In this document: positions 12,300 through 22,689 of the stretch, in pieces
Numbering within the stretch: the first letter of the stretch is position 1
How the letters are laid out: each line of letters begins with the position of its first letter
Origin: Marinobacter sp. F4206
Lineage (GTDB): Bacteria; Pseudomonadota; Gammaproteobacteria; Pseudomonadales; Oleiphilaceae
Assembly: GCF_019392195.1 (NCBI RefSeq)
Contig: NZ_JAHXKI010000003.1
Span: 186,001 to 250,000, forward strand
DNA: 64,000 bases
Reading direction: 5' to 3'
The notes under the pieces: generated by a model
The model's input: only the letters and a program-made list of their open reading frames with translations
Databases searched by the model: none
Told to the model about the DNA's origin: nothing
Made by a program: the position numbers and the translations under genes

Positions 12300-13649
12300 A
12301 TGAGTAGACGACGCCGGAAGGCTCTCCCCAAGGAGCCCGTGCGCTGTGATATTGAAAAACTGAGCCACGACGGCCGGGGTATTGCCCGTCAGGACGGTAA
12401 GGCCCAGTTTGTTGATGGTGCCCTGCCGGGTGAAACTGTCATGGCCAAAATGGTGAGCACTCGCAGCAAGTTTGATGAGCTGCGAACCCTGGAGGTGCTT
12501 GAGGGCGTACCGGAACGTCAGACGCCCCCGTGTGAATTTGCCGATCTATGTGGTGGTTGCAGCCTCCAGCACATGAGTGGCGATGCCCAGATCCGGTTCA
12601 AGGAAGATACGCTGAGGGAGCATTTTGCCCATTTCGGAGGCATAGAACCGGAAGAATGGGTGGCCCCGATGCGCTCGGAAAACAGCCTGGGCTATCGTCG
12701 GAAGGCCCGCCTCGGAGTGCGTTACGTTCCGGCGCGGGAGTCAGTGCTGGTTGGTTTTCGCGAGAAGCGGAACAGTTTTCTGACCGACATCGACAAGTGC
12801 GTGGTGATGGACCCGAGGATTGGCGAGCGGATCCTCCCCCTGCGTGAGATGCTCCACGGCCTTGATGCCTACAATCGGATTCCTCAGGTGGAAGTTGCCT
12901 GCGGTGATGACGACGCGGTCATGGTGTTCCGGAACATGGATGAGCTGAGCGAGGATGACCGGACCCGTCTGGTCGAGTTTGGCAAGGCCCACGATTTGCA
13001 TATCTACCTGCAGCCCAAAGGACCGGACACGGTGCACCGGATCTGGCCCGGGTCTGACGGTCCGGCAGACGAACGACTGAGTTACCGGCTGGACGAATTC
13101 GACCTGACCATGAAATTCCATCCCATGGACTTTACCCAGGTCAATGCAGGGATCAACCGCACCATGGTACATAGGGCTGTCGAATGGCTTGATGTCCGGC
13201 CGGGAGAGCGGGTGCTCGATCTGTTTTGCGGACTGGGTAATTTCACGCTGCCACTGGCGCGCAAAGGTGGCCAGGTTGTCGGCGTGGAAGGGGATGAGAC
13301 CATGGTCGTGCGTGGCCGCGAGAACGCGGAACTGAACGGTCTGGACAACGTCGCTTTTCATGGTGCCGATTTGCATGGCGATTTCACCGGCCAGAGCTGG
13401 GCCAAAGAGGGGTTCGACAAGATCCTGATTGATCCGCCACGTTCAGGTGCCGAGGAAATCTGTAAATACCTGACCGCGTTTGGCGCCAACCGGATCGTCT
13501 ATGTATCGTGCAACCCGGCAACATTGGCGCGGGATGCGGGCGTTATGGTGCGCAACGGTTATCGGCTGGTGCGTGCCGGTGTGATGGACATGTTTCCCCA
13601 TACCACTCATGTTGAATCCATCGCCCTGTTTGAGCGGGATTCCGACTGA
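12300..13649 (+). CDS. rlmD: 23S rRNA (uracil(1939)-C5)-methyltransferase RlmD
   Basis: RlmD methylates U1939 of 23S rRNA using SAM. The 449-residue protein begins with a basic tail and a TRAM RNA-binding domain (about residues 12-75), then the cysteine set of a 4Fe-4S cluster ([12 protein letters not shown]), and a Rossmann methyltransferase domain with [23 protein letters not shown] and the catalytic-cysteine motif [13 protein letters not shown]. It lies between cysM and relA on the same strand, 57 bp before the relA start. Confidence 0.95.
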   Translation: MSRRRRKALPKEPVRCDIEKLSHDGRGIARQDGKAQFVDGALPGETVMAKMVSTRSKFDELRTLEVLEGVPERQTPPCEFADLCGGCSLQHMSGDAQIRFKEDTLREHFAHFGGIEPEEWVAPMRSENSLGYRRKARLGVRYVPARESVLVGFREKRNSFLTDIDKCVVMDPRIGERILPLREMLHGLDAYNRIPQVEVACGDDDAVMVFRNMDELSEDDRTRLVEFGKAHDLHIYLQPKGPDTVHRIWPGSDGPADERLSYRLDEFDLTMKFHPMDFTQVNAGINRTMVHRAVEWLDVRPGERVLDLFCGLGNFTLPLARKGGQVVGVEGDETMVVRGRENAELNGLDNVAFHGADLHGDFTGQSWAKEGFDKILIDPPRSGAEEICKYLTAFGANRIVYVSCNPATLARDAGVMVRNGYRLVRAGVMDMFPHTTHVESIALFERDSD

Positions 13650-13706
13650 CGGAGCAGATGCGTCCCAGGGATGGGTGCGGGAACCATCAGAAATGGCAAA
13701 ACCGAT

Positions 13707-15944
13707 ATGGTAAAAGTTCGCGAAGATTATGCGTTGACCGGTGATGGCGAGGTGGACATCGAACGATGGGTCCAGCAGATCGCCTCCCAGACCCATCTGG
13801 ACGATGTCGACCAATTCCGCAAAGCCTGTGAAAAGGCGGCGGAGATTGATCTCCAGGCCTTTCGCGAGGACCGCCTCTGGGCGCCGGGATCAAGCAGCTT
13901 CCGGATCGGCATCGAGATGGCTCAGGTGCTGGCGGAGTTGCATCTGGATCAGGCCAGCCTGGTTGCTGCCATCCTGTACCGTGCCGTCCGGGAAGAGCGG
14001 GTGCCGCTGGAGGATGTCCGAAAGCAGTTCGGGGACGAGATTGCGGGCCTGATCACCGGCGTTCAGCAGATGGCGGCGATTTCCTCGATCCATCATCCGC
14101 TCAAGGGCAATGTCCTGGGGCAGAGCGAGGGCCAGCTCGATAACGTCCGGAAAATGCTGGTTACCATGATCGACGACGTGCGCGTCGCCCTGATCAAGCT
14201 CGCCGAGCGTACCTGCGCGATCCGGGCAGTCAAGAACGCGCCCGAAGAAAAGCGCATGCGGGTCGCCCGTGAGGTGTTCGACATCTATGCCCCGCTGGCT
14301 CACCGGCTGGGTATCGGCCATATCAAGTGGGAGCTCGAGGACCTGTCATTCCGGTACCTGCACGAGACCGCCTACAAGAAAATCGCAAAGCTGCTGGACG
14401 AAAAACGGCTGGACCGGGACGGCTACATCAAGCGTGTCATAGGCGCGCTGCACAAGGAGCTGGACGACTCCGGCATCGTCGGGGACCTGTCGGGCCGGGC
14501 CAAGCACATCTACAGCATCTGGCGGAAGATGCGGCGCAAGGGCATCGACTTCTCCCAGGTCTACGATGTTCGGGCCGTCCGGATTCTGGTGCCCGAGGTC
14601 CGAGACTGCTACGCGGCGTTGGGGATCGTTCACAGCCTGTGGCGCCATATTCCCAACGAGTTTGACGACTACATCGCCAATCCCAAGGAGAACGGCTATC
14701 AGTCACTGCACACGGCGGTGATTGGCCCCGAGGGCAAGGTGATGGAAGTCCAGATCCGCACCCACAAGATGCACGAGGAAGCGGAACTGGGCGTCTGCGC
14801 CCACTGGCTTTACAAGGGAACCGACCGGGGCAACAAATCCACCGGCTACGACGCCAAGATCAACTGGCTGCGTCAGGTGCTGGAATGGCAGGAGGATCTG
14901 GGCGATCTTTCCGGCCTGGCTGACCACCTCAAGTCGGATGTGGCGTCGGACCGGGTTTACGTGTTCACCCCGGAAGGGCATGTGGTGGATCTTCCCCAGG
15001 GTGCCACGCCGGTGGACTTCGCGTATCGGGTTCACACTGAGATCGGTCATGCCTGTCGAGGCGCCCGGGTGAATAACCGGATCGTGCCGCTGACCTATCC
15101 GCTGAAAACCGGCGATCAGATTTTCATCCTGACCTCGAACAATCCGGCACCCAGCCGTGACTGGCTGAATCCGAGCCTGGGCTACGTTCAGACGTCCCGG
15201 GCCCGGGCCAAGGTAACCCACTGGTTCAAGCAGCAGGACCGGGGCCGGAATGTCATCGATGGACGGGCCATTCTGGAGGACGAATTCAAGCGGCTGTCGC
15301 TGTACGACGTCAACCTGAATGAGCTGGCGGAAAAGGTGAACTATCACGGCTCCGAGGACATGTTTGCCGCCATTGGTGCCGGTGATCTTCGACCTGCGCA
15401 CGTCGCCAATGTTGCCCAGCAAATGCTGGAGCCCAGGTCCGAACAACTGGACCTGAAACTCAGTAGCCAGCGCCACAAGCCCTATGACACGGCCACCGAC
15501 ATCCAGATTCAGGGTGTGGGCAAGCTCAAGACCCAGGTCGCCAAGTGCTGCAAGCCGCTGCCCGGTGATCCGATCGGTGGTTACATAACGGTTGGCCGGG
15601 GTGTCACCGTGCACCGGCAGGATTGCCTGACGTTCCTGAACTTGCGCGAGTTTGAGCCCAATCGGATCATTGAAGTCAGCTGGGGCGGCCAGCCAGCGGC
15701 GGTTTACCCGGTGGATATTCAGATCGAGGCCTACGACCGCTCTGGCCTGCTGCGTGATATTACCCAGGTACTCTCGCACTCGAAGAGTGACGTACTGGCA
15801 CTGAATACCCTGACCAATCAGGACGAGAATACCGCCACCATGACGGTGACGGTGGAAATCTCCAGCCTTGAACAATTGGCCCGGCTGTTGGCACAGATAC
15901 GCAACCTGCCCAATATCATCGATGTGAGGCGCAAGCGCGGATGA
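13707..15944 (+). CDS. relA: (p)ppGpp synthetase RelA
   Basis: RelA makes (p)ppGpp from ATP and GTP/GDP on starved ribosomes. The chosen ATG gives MVKVREDYALTG and 745 residues, matching E. coli RelA in both length and N-terminal sequence; an in-frame ATG at 13671 would add 12 residues. The N-terminal hydrolase-like domain lacks a recognisable HD pair, as expected of RelA rather than SpoT. The synthetase domain (YDVRAVRILV, EFDDYIANPKENGYQSLHT), TGS domain (VYVFTPEGHVVDLP), the conserved Cys region VAKCCKPLPGD and a C-terminal ACT domain follow. Its stop overlaps the mazG start by four bases. Confidence 0.97.
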   Translation: MVKVREDYALTGDGEVDIERWVQQIASQTHLDDVDQFRKACEKAAEIDLQAFREDRLWAPGSSSFRIGIEMAQVLAELHLDQASLVAAILYRAVREERVPLEDVRKQFGDEIAGLITGVQQMAAISSIHHPLKGNVLGQSEGQLDNVRKMLVTMIDDVRVALIKLAERTCAIRAVKNAPEEKRMRVAREVFDIYAPLAHRLGIGHIKWELEDLSFRYLHETAYKKIAKLLDEKRLDRDGYIKRVIGALHKELDDSGIVGDLSGRAKHIYSIWRKMRRKGIDFSQVYDVRAVRILVPEVRDCYAALGIVHSLWRHIPNEFDDYIANPKENGYQSLHTAVIGPEGKVMEVQIRTHKMHEEAELGVCAHWLYKGTDRGNKSTGYDAKINWLRQVLEWQEDLGDLSGLADHLKSDVASDRVYVFTPEGHVVDLPQGATPVDFAYRVHTEIGHACRGARVNNRIVPLTYPLKTGDQIFILTSNNPAPSRDWLNPSLGYVQTSRARAKVTHWFKQQDRGRNVIDGRAILEDEFKRLSLYDVNLNELAEKVNYHGSEDMFAAIGAGDLRPAHVANVAQQMLEPRSEQLDLKLSSQRHKPYDTATDIQIQGVGKLKTQVAKCCKPLPGDPIGGYITVGRGVTVHRQDCLTFLNLREFEPNRIIEVSWGGQPAAVYPVDIQIEAYDRSGLLRDITQVLSHSKSDVLALNTLTNQDENTATMTVTVEISSLEQLARLLAQIRNLPNIIDVRRKRG

Positions 15945-16792
15945 GCTACTCCATAGACGACCTGAAAACCTTGATGGCACGGCTCCGGGATCCGGAGATC
16001 GGTTGCCCCTGGGACACGAAACAGACCTACGGAACCATCGTTCCCCATACCATCGAAGAGGCGTATGAAGTTGCGGACGCCATTGAGCGGAAGGACTATC
16101 CGCATCTCAAGGATGAGCTGGGTGATCTGCTGTTTCAGGTGATTTTCTATGCCCAGATGGGGCAAGAGGATGGCCATTTCGATTTCGATGGTGTGGTCGA
16201 CAACCTTGTTCGCAAGCTGGTCCGCCGCCATCCACATGTGTTTCCAGAGGGAACACTGGATAGCCGGATAGATCCGGATAACCGGCCGGATGAGGCCTGG
16301 ATCAAGGAAAGCTGGGAGCGTATCAAGGCCGAGGAAAGAGCCCTGGTTCCACCCTCGGAAGCGCCGGTCAGCCGCCTGGATGGCATTGCCCGCACCCTGC
16401 CTGCCATGGCGCGGGCCGAAAAGCTGCAAAAGCGGGCGGCCAGGCATGGTTTCGACTGGCCGGAGATTGGTCCGGTGTTCGACAAGCTCCACGAGGAAAT
16501 TGACGAACTCAAGGAGGCCTGGCAGGCCGCTCAGGCCGGAACCGGTGATGCGGATGCGGTGGAGGATGAGTTGGGTGACCTGTTGTTTGTGTGCGTGAAT
16601 CTGGCACGGTTCATGAAGGTAAATCCCGAGCAGGCCCTCAAACGCACCAATCACAAATTTGATGCCCGGTTCCGGGCGATTGAGCAGGTGCTTACGCGTG
16701 AAGGCCGCGACATGGACGAGGAATCCCTGGAAGCGCTGGACGCCGTGTGGCAGGCGGTCAAGGGCGTGGAAAAGGAGAGCTCAGGGGGCTGA
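15941..16792 (+). CDS. mazG: Nucleoside triphosphate pyrophosphohydrolase MazG
   Basis: MazG hydrolyses (d)NTPs to monophosphates and pyrophosphate, and in E. coli it lowers ppGpp effects. The 283-residue protein has two tandem all-alpha MazG domains: the first holds GCPWDTKQTY, EEAYEVADAI and DELGDLLFQV; the second holds EEIDELKEAW and DELGDLLFVCVN. These acidic ExxE/ExxD helices bind magnesium. The start overlaps the relA stop (ATGA), so the two are coupled, as in many relatives. Confidence 0.95.
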   Translation: MSYSIDDLKTLMARLRDPEIGCPWDTKQTYGTIVPHTIEEAYEVADAIERKDYPHLKDELGDLLFQVIFYAQMGQEDGHFDFDGVVDNLVRKLVRRHPHVFPEGTLDSRIDPDNRPDEAWIKESWERIKAEERALVPPSEAPVSRLDGIARTLPAMARAEKLQKRAARHGFDWPEIGPVFDKLHEEIDELKEAWQAAQAGTGDADAVEDELGDLLFVCVNLARFMKVNPEQALKRTNHKFDARFRAIEQVLTREGRDMDEESLEALDAVWQAVKGVEKESSGG

Positions 16793-16928
16793 AACAGGTG
16801 GGGCGGTAAGTACAATCCGTTACCAATTAGCAGGTTCCCGGCGAAGCGGCTTCGTCTACACTTCGGGAAACGGTCGCACCGATTTCGTGCGCCGTGCGCC
16901 ATCAATAAGATGCAGGAGTGAAGGCACC

Positions 16929-17273
16929 ATGAAAATCAAGGATCTGGTCAATTACTGGGACAAGCATGCTCGCGGACGGTTGACCCGCGACGCCTACTTT
17001 ATGGCGTTGTCCGACCAGCATCACAAGCGTCTGGAAAAACTGGCGGCGCTCTACCCCATGAAATCGCCGCAGGACCTTATGCGGGACCTGATTTCAGCGG
17101 CGCTGGATGAAATGGAAACCAGTTTTCCCTATGTTCAGGGTACCAAGGTGGTGGCCTATGATGAGGATGGTTTCGAACTCTATGAAGATCAGGGCCTGAC
17201 CCCGAAGTTTGTGAGTCTGAGCCAGAAGCACATCCAGCGCCTCAAAGCCCGCCAACTGGAATCGGTGGCCTGA
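16929..17273 (+). CDS. Small conserved protein, 'pilin assembly protein'-like
   Basis: A 114-residue soluble protein. The ATG at 16929 is preceded by a purine-rich stretch (ggagtgaaggc), and the frame is not credible upstream. It begins MKIKDLVNYWDKHARG and has a central helical block (KLAALYPMKSPQDLMRDLISAALDEM) followed by SFPYVQGTKVVAYDEDGFELYED. I recall closely similar pseudomonad proteins annotated as pilin assembly proteins, but nothing in the sequence (no ATPase motif, no membrane segment) proves a pilus role. The central block resembles a ribbon-helix-helix-type fold only loosely. A shorter paralogue lies 110 bp away on the opposite strand. Confidence 0.75.
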   Translation: MKIKDLVNYWDKHARGRLTRDAYFMALSDQHHKRLEKLAALYPMKSPQDLMRDLISAALDEMETSFPYVQGTKVVAYDEDGFELYEDQGLTPKFVSLSQKHIQRLKARQLESVA

Positions 17274-17311
17274 CCCGCTGACAGGGCAACGCTTGCTCAG
17301 CCCTCGTTGAA

Positions 17312-17333
17312 CGGAGTGGCGTTCGCCACTCCG
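17312..17333. terminator. Possible bidirectional terminator hairpin
   Basis: A perfect inverted repeat with 9-bp arms (cggagtggc and its complement) around a 4-nt loop, placed between two convergent genes ending at 17273 and 17384. There is no long T run on either side, so intrinsic termination is only plausible. Confidence 0.45.
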
Positions 17334-17383
17334 GATCCATGCCTCTCGCTCTGTATTTTCTGCCCCGGTGCCTCTCCGGGTAA

Positions 17384-17617
17384 TTACTTGTCCTTGCTTT
17401 CCAGTCTGTCCTTCAGCGGGCTTTGGCGAACCAGGTCGTCCAGGGCCGCGCCGATCATGTCATTGAGAATGTCGCTTTCACTGCGGTCCGGATAGAGTTC
17501 TGCGAGGGCAGCAATCCTGGCGGCATCTTCCAGCGGCAATCGCAGGTTGTAATCGTGGGTCCGCTCTACGGGTTCTTTTTGCTTTTCCCAATGCTTGGGT
17601 AAATCAGTCACTTTCAT
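17384..17617 (-). CDS. Small paralogue of the 16929-17273 protein
   Basis: A 77-residue protein whose sequence follows the N-terminal two thirds of its convergent neighbour: MKVTDLPKHWEKQ against MKIKDLVNYWDKH, and AALAELYPDRSESDILNDMIGAALDDL against EKLAALYPMKSPQDLMRDLISAALDEM. It lacks the neighbour's C-terminal SFPYVQG-like segment. The Shine-Dalgarno-like sequence aaggagta (reverse strand) just upstream supports the start. Function unknown; the pair looks like a duplication followed by inversion. It is divergent from ppc. Confidence 0.7.
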   Translation of the reverse strand: MKVTDLPKHWEKQKEPVERTHDYNLRLPLEDAARIAALAELYPDRSESDILNDMIGAALDDLVRQSPLKDRLESKDK

Positions 17618-17721
17618 GGGTACTCCTTGCGGCCAGAGGCTTGAAACGCCAATAGACTTTCTCGACTATTCCTTAGTATCGTAAGTTTACTTTGCCTCCG
17701 TCAATTCAAAAGGACGTCAAT

Positions 17722-20367
17722 GTGACTGAGCTACATCCCGATCTCCGAGAGAATGTACGTATGCTGGGGGACCTGCTGGGTCAGAGCATCCAGCGATACC
17801 CCGGGCAGGAGTGTTACGAACTGATTGAGGAGATCCGCGCGGCGGCCAAGGGCGACCGGTGTCAGGAGAGTGGTTCCGGGCAACGCCTGGTCAGCCTGCT
17901 GGGCAAACTGAGCGATGACGAACTGCTGCCGGTGACCCGGGCGTTCAACCAGTTTCTCAACCTCGTCAACCTGGCCGAACAGTACCACGGTATCCGGCGT
18001 AAGCGGGGGCATCAGTCGGACCTGATGGTGGAGTCCCTGAGTGAGGTTTTCGAACGCCTGAAATCAGGCGGCGTCAGTCCGGATGAACTCCACGAACGAG
18101 TGGCAAACCTGCGCATTGAGTTCGTGCTGACGGCGCACCCGACGGAGGTTGCGCGCCGGACTCTGATTATGAAGTACGACGAGATGTCCGAGTGTCTGTC
18201 GCAACTGGATCACGATGATCTGATGGCGGCCGAGCGTGAGGAAGTGGTCGAGCGGCTCTCCCGCCTCGTGACCGAGGCCTGGCATACCGACGAGATTCGC
18301 CATGAGCGGCCAACGGCGGTGGACGAGGCCAAGTGGGGCTTTGCGGTTATAGAGAACAGTCTGTGGCAGGCTCTGCCGCGTTTTCTGAGCAGCCTTGATG
18401 CCGCCCTGTCCGAATCGACAGGACGGGGGTTGCCGCTGCAGGCATCCCCCATCCGTATTGCGTCATGGATGGGCGGGGACCGGGACGGGAATCCCAACGT
18501 GACCCATCAGGTTACCCGGAAGGTTTTCCTGCTCGGTCGATGGATGGCGGCTGACCTTTATTTGCGGGATATCCAGGCACTGCGTGCCGAGCTGTCCATG
18601 TGGCGGGCCAATGACGAACTCCGGGAGCGCGTCGGCGATGCCCGGGAACCGTATCGGCAGGTGCTGGCGGAACTGCGCGAACGGCTGGTAAAAACCCGCG
18701 ACTGGGCAGAGGCCGGTGTTAAAGGCGAGACAGCCGATGCCACCGATATCCTGTTCGAGAACGAAGATTTCACTGCCCCCCTGGAATTATGCTATCGCTC
18801 GCTGGTGGACTGCGGTCTGGAATCCATCGCCAATGGCCCACTGCTGGATACCATCCGTCGCGCCCACACCTTTGGTCTGCCGCTGATACGCCTCGACATC
18901 CGCCAGGAGGCATCCCGCCATGCCGAGGCGGTGGCCGAGATGGTAGATTATCTTGGCCTTGGCGATTACCTGTCCTGGTCGGAAGCCGACCGTCAGGCGT
19001 TTTTGGTAGAGGAGCTTCAGGGTCGGCGGCCATTGGTGCCCCGAAACTGGGAACCTTCAGAGCAGGTCCGTGAAGTGCTCGCAACCTGCGAAGTCGTGGC
19101 TCAGCAGACGCCGCAGGCACTGGGATCCTATGTGATCTCCATGGCGAGCAAGCCGTCGGACGTGCTCAGTGTCATCCTGCTGCTGCGGGAAGCGGGAATG
19201 AAGTATCCCATGCGCGTGGTTCCCCTGTTCGAGACTCTGGATGACCTTCAGGGCGCCCCCGACAGCATGGCGTCGCTCTATGAGGTGGACTGGTACCGTG
19301 AGTACTGCCAGGGGCGTCAGGAAGTGATGATCGGTTACTCCGATTCGTCCAAGGATGCCGGCCAGCTCATGGCCGCGTGGGCACAGTACCAGGCCCAGGA
19401 AAAACTCACCGAGGTTGCCAATCGGTACGGGGTACACCTGACGCTGTTCCATGGTCGCGGCGGCACCGTCGGTCGTGGTGGCGGCCCTGCCAATCGGGCG
19501 ATCCTTTCCCAGCCACCAGGGTCGGTAAATGGAAGTTTCCGAATTACCGAGCAGGGTGAAATGATCCGCTTCAAGTTCGGTTTGCCGCATCTGGCGGTGC
19601 AGAGCCTGACCCTCTATACCACGGCGGTAATTGAGGCGACGCTGGCGCCGCCGCCAGCTCCCGAGCCGGAGTGGCGCGAAACCATGGACTGGCTGACCGA
19701 GCGGTCCCTGAAGGCCTACCGTGAGGTGGTCCGTGAGAACCCGGACTTTGTGCCTTATTTCCGTCAGGTCACACCCGAGCAGGCGTTGGGCAAGCTTGCT
19801 CTGGGCAGCCGGCCGGCCCGGCGCAAGGCGACGGGTGGCGTCGAAAGCCTGCGCGCCATTCCCTGGATTTTCGCCTGGACCCAGATGCGGCTGATGCTGC
19901 CCAGCTGGCTGGGCAGTGACGTGGCGCTGGAGGCGGCGGCCAGGGACAATCGACTGCCGGTGCTGCGCGAGATGATGAAGGGGTGGCCTTTCTTCCGGAC
20001 CTACGTGGATATGCTGGAAATGGTGTTGGCCAAGTCCGACCTGCGAATTGCCAGCTACTACGAGCAGACCCTGCTGGACGACGATAAATTGCGGGCACTC
20101 GGCGAGGACCTCCGGGAGCGTCTGCAGCGTTGCATTCAGCGCCTGCTGGAGTTGAAAGAACAGACGGATCTGCTGGAAGGCGAGCCGGTCTTTGCCCACT
20201 CCATGCGAGTTCGTAATCCTTACACGGACCCTCTGCATTACCTGCAGGCCGAGCTGCTCCGGCGCAATCGTGAGAGCGAGGGCAAAGGCGAAGTCCCGGA
20301 ACTGGTAGAGCGGGCTCTAAAGGTGACTATGGCAGGTATTGCTGCAGGCATGCGCAACACCGGTTAA
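17722..20367 (+). CDS. ppc: Phosphoenolpyruvate carboxylase
   Basis: Ppc carboxylates PEP to oxaloacetate to refill the TCA cycle. The catalytic His lies in VLTAHPTEV; the second catalytic region (FHGRGGTVGRGGGP) and the extreme C-terminal MRNTG are intact. I chose GTG 17722 (MTELHPDLREN, 881 residues) over TTG 17692 because an aaaagga ribosome site ends seven bases upstream and the N-terminus then resembles pseudomonad Ppc. It is divergent from the small paralogue gene and followed 62 bp later by a YbaK-HDOD gene. Confidence 0.97.
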   Translation: MTELHPDLRENVRMLGDLLGQSIQRYPGQECYELIEEIRAAAKGDRCQESGSGQRLVSLLGKLSDDELLPVTRAFNQFLNLVNLAEQYHGIRRKRGHQSDLMVESLSEVFERLKSGGVSPDELHERVANLRIEFVLTAHPTEVARRTLIMKYDEMSECLSQLDHDDLMAAEREEVVERLSRLVTEAWHTDEIRHERPTAVDEAKWGFAVIENSLWQALPRFLSSLDAALSESTGRGLPLQASPIRIASWMGGDRDGNPNVTHQVTRKVFLLGRWMAADLYLRDIQALRAELSMWRANDELRERVGDAREPYRQVLAELRERLVKTRDWAEAGVKGETADATDILFENEDFTAPLELCYRSLVDCGLESIANGPLLDTIRRAHTFGLPLIRLDIRQEASRHAEAVAEMVDYLGLGDYLSWSEADRQAFLVEELQGRRPLVPRNWEPSEQVREVLATCEVVAQQTPQALGSYVISMASKPSDVLSVILLLREAGMKYPMRVVPLFETLDDLQGAPDSMASLYEVDWYREYCQGRQEVMIGYSDSSKDAGQLMAAWAQYQAQEKLTEVANRYGVHLTLFHGRGGTVGRGGGPANRAILSQPPGSVNGSFRITEQGEMIRFKFGLPHLAVQSLTLYTTAVIEATLAPPPAPEPEWRETMDWLTERSLKAYREVVRENPDFVPYFRQVTPEQALGKLALGSRPARRKATGGVESLRAIPWIFAWTQMRLMLPSWLGSDVALEAAARDNRLPVLREMMKGWPFFRTYVDMLEMVLAKSDLRIASYYEQTLLDDDKLRALGEDLRERLQRCIQRLLELKEQTDLLEGEPVFAHSMRVRNPYTDPLHYLQAELLRRNRESEGKGEVPELVERALKVTMAGIAAGMRNTG

Positions 20368-20429
20368 GCTGGGCGCGACTAAACAGGGGCCCCGCGGCCG
20401 CCGAGAATAAAGAACAATAGGAGTAAGCT

Positions 20430-21800
20430 GTGGCTCTCGCTGCGCGACTGGAACGATTTCTGGCCCGGAAGGGCATACCCTACACCGATCTTCGGATCGA
20501 CCAGGCGACCAATCTTGGTGCAGCGGTGATTGCCTCCGGGCAGCCACAGTCGGACTTCATTCAGGCTACTTTGCTGATCGACATCAGTGGTGCCGTGTTG
20601 GCCGTCCACAAATTCGACAGTTCGCTGGATCTCGATGCCGTCCGTCAGCTCACCGGTCGCAACCTGCAGCCGCTCACCGCCCGCCAGACCATGAGATTGT
20701 TCAGTGATTGTGATCCCGGCTTCATCCCACCCATTGGTGCGGCCTATGATCTGCAAGTCCTGGTGGACGAGGATGTGTCCCGGGCCGAGCGGGTTCTGCT
20801 TGCCGGCGGAACCGACCACGGGTTGCTGGAAATGGAGGGTCGTCACCTGAGGCTGGCCCTGGCCGGGAGCAGAGCTGGACACCTGGTGATCCGGGGGCAG
20901 GGCAATGGTGGTCGGACGGCGCTCACCCTGGACGAAGTCGCCGACAAACTCCAGCAGTTGTATCGGCTGCCGCCCATGCCGGCCCTTGCCCTGCGGATCC
21001 TGCGCCTGACAGCCAACACCGAGGCCACCGCCCGGGAGCTTGCGGAGCTGATCGAATTCGATCCCAGCCTGACCGCCCAGATCATGCGCTATGCCCGTTC
21101 AGCACTGTTCAACTATCCAGGCCAGATCAACTCGGTCCAGGAAGCGGTAACGCGGGTGCTCGGTTTCGATCGGGTAGCCCATATTGCCCTGGGGATCGCC
21201 TCGGTGCGGGCATTCGATGTGCCCCGCAAGGGTATGCTGGGCATGGACAGTTTCTGGCGCCATTCCCTGTATTGCGCCTTCCTGTGTCAGAGTCTGGCGC
21301 CCCATTGTGGCGTCGACAAAGGCCTGGCGTACCTGTGCGGTTTGCTGCACAACTTCGGGCTGTTGCTGGTGGGACATCTGTTTCCTGCGGAATTCGAGGA
21401 GCTGAACGCCCTGCGCGAGGCTAACCCGGAGGCCAGCATGCAGTCCCTTGAGCAGCAGGTATTCGGCCACTCCCAAAATGAACAGGTTCTCGCCGTCGGT
21501 CATGGCGCCATTGGTGGCATCCTGCACCGTCTCTGGCAACTGCCTGACCCGGTGATCAAGTCGGCCGGAATGCACCAGTATGCGGGCTATCACGGTGACC
21601 ATGAACGCTATGTGCTGATGGTTCAGCTGGCCAATGCCCTGCTCAAGGCGCGTGGGATTGGCGATGAATTCAACCCCGACGACGTTCCCTCACTTCTTGA
21701 AGGGCTTGGGCTTTCTCCCGGTGTGGTGGACGCTCTCGAGCTTGAGATGGACCGTGTTGCCCCGGATCTGGACGCACTGGCCACATCCCTGTCATCCTGA
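20430..21800 (+). CDS. YbaK-like (aminoacyl-tRNA deacylase) plus HDOD fusion protein
   Basis: A 456-residue two-domain cytoplasmic protein. Residues about 1-150 look like a YbaK/ProRS-associated deacylase domain (LERFLARKGIPYT, DLQVLVDED, RVLLAGGTDHGLLEM). Residues about 170-400 are an HDOD domain (YRLPPMPALALRILRL, LIEFDPSLTAQIMRYAR, RVLGFDRVAHIALGIA), the non-catalytic relative of HD phosphohydrolases used in signalling scaffolds. The GTG start has aatagga upstream. Free-standing YbaK clears mischarged tRNA; whether this copy keeps activity cannot be judged from the sequence, and the combination suggests it may act as a ligand-binding sensor. It sits between ppc and adk. Confidence 0.8.
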   Translation: MALAARLERFLARKGIPYTDLRIDQATNLGAAVIASGQPQSDFIQATLLIDISGAVLAVHKFDSSLDLDAVRQLTGRNLQPLTARQTMRLFSDCDPGFIPPIGAAYDLQVLVDEDVSRAERVLLAGGTDHGLLEMEGRHLRLALAGSRAGHLVIRGQGNGGRTALTLDEVADKLQQLYRLPPMPALALRILRLTANTEATARELAELIEFDPSLTAQIMRYARSALFNYPGQINSVQEAVTRVLGFDRVAHIALGIASVRAFDVPRKGMLGMDSFWRHSLYCAFLCQSLAPHCGVDKGLAYLCGLLHNFGLLLVGHLFPAEFEELNALREANPEASMQSLEQQVFGHSQNEQVLAVGHGAIGGILHRLWQLPDPVIKSAGMHQYAGYHGDHERYVLMVQLANALLKARGIGDEFNPDDVPSLLEGLGLSPGVVDALELEMDRVAPDLDALATSLSS

Positions 21801-21882
21801 TTTCGCTGTCCGTTCCTGGCCCGAGATGCCCGTTCGCGGTGCATGATACGGAGGTCGACTTTCTCTGAGCAGGCTGACTTCG

Positions 21883-21888
21883 TATAAT
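21883..21888 (+). promoter_or_regulatory. Probable -10 box of the adk promoter
   Basis: A perfect TATAAT lies 113 bp before the adk ATG, in the 200-bp gap after the HDOD gene. No good -35 hexamer stands 16-18 bp upstream, so the assignment is tentative. Confidence 0.35.
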
Positions 21889-21930
21889 GCGCCTTCGCCG
21901 ATTCCGGCTCACGTCGTCCGGTGTCGAGAG

Positions 21931-21962
21931 GTTGTCGCAAAGGCACAGGTTTTTGCCACAAC
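21931..21962 (+). other. Hairpin in the adk 5' leader
   Basis: Two 11-nt arms, gttgtcgcaaa and tttgccacaac, pair with one mismatch around a 10-nt loop and are followed by tttt (21963-21966). It lies between the candidate -10 box and the adk ATG (22001), so it would be in the leader RNA. It could act as an attenuator, as the terminator of the upstream gene, or only as mRNA structure. Confidence 0.5.
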
Positions 21963-21979
21963 TTTTCAAACGATAATGA

Positions 21980-22654
<675 letters not shown>

Positions 22655-22689
22655 ATCAACGATATCCTGACCCGAGGGTTTTCACGTCC

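Noticed and set aside
13671-13706. Longer relA start at ATG 13671
   Set aside because: The ATG at 13707 restores the N-terminus and length of known RelA; the extra 12 residues look unrelated.
17676-17688. A 13-bp sequence gtatcgtaagttt upstream of ppc that recurs upstream of farA (36645-36657)
   Set aside because: Exact 13-mers shared by chance are expected in a 64-kb window, and no palindrome or spacing rule links the two sites.
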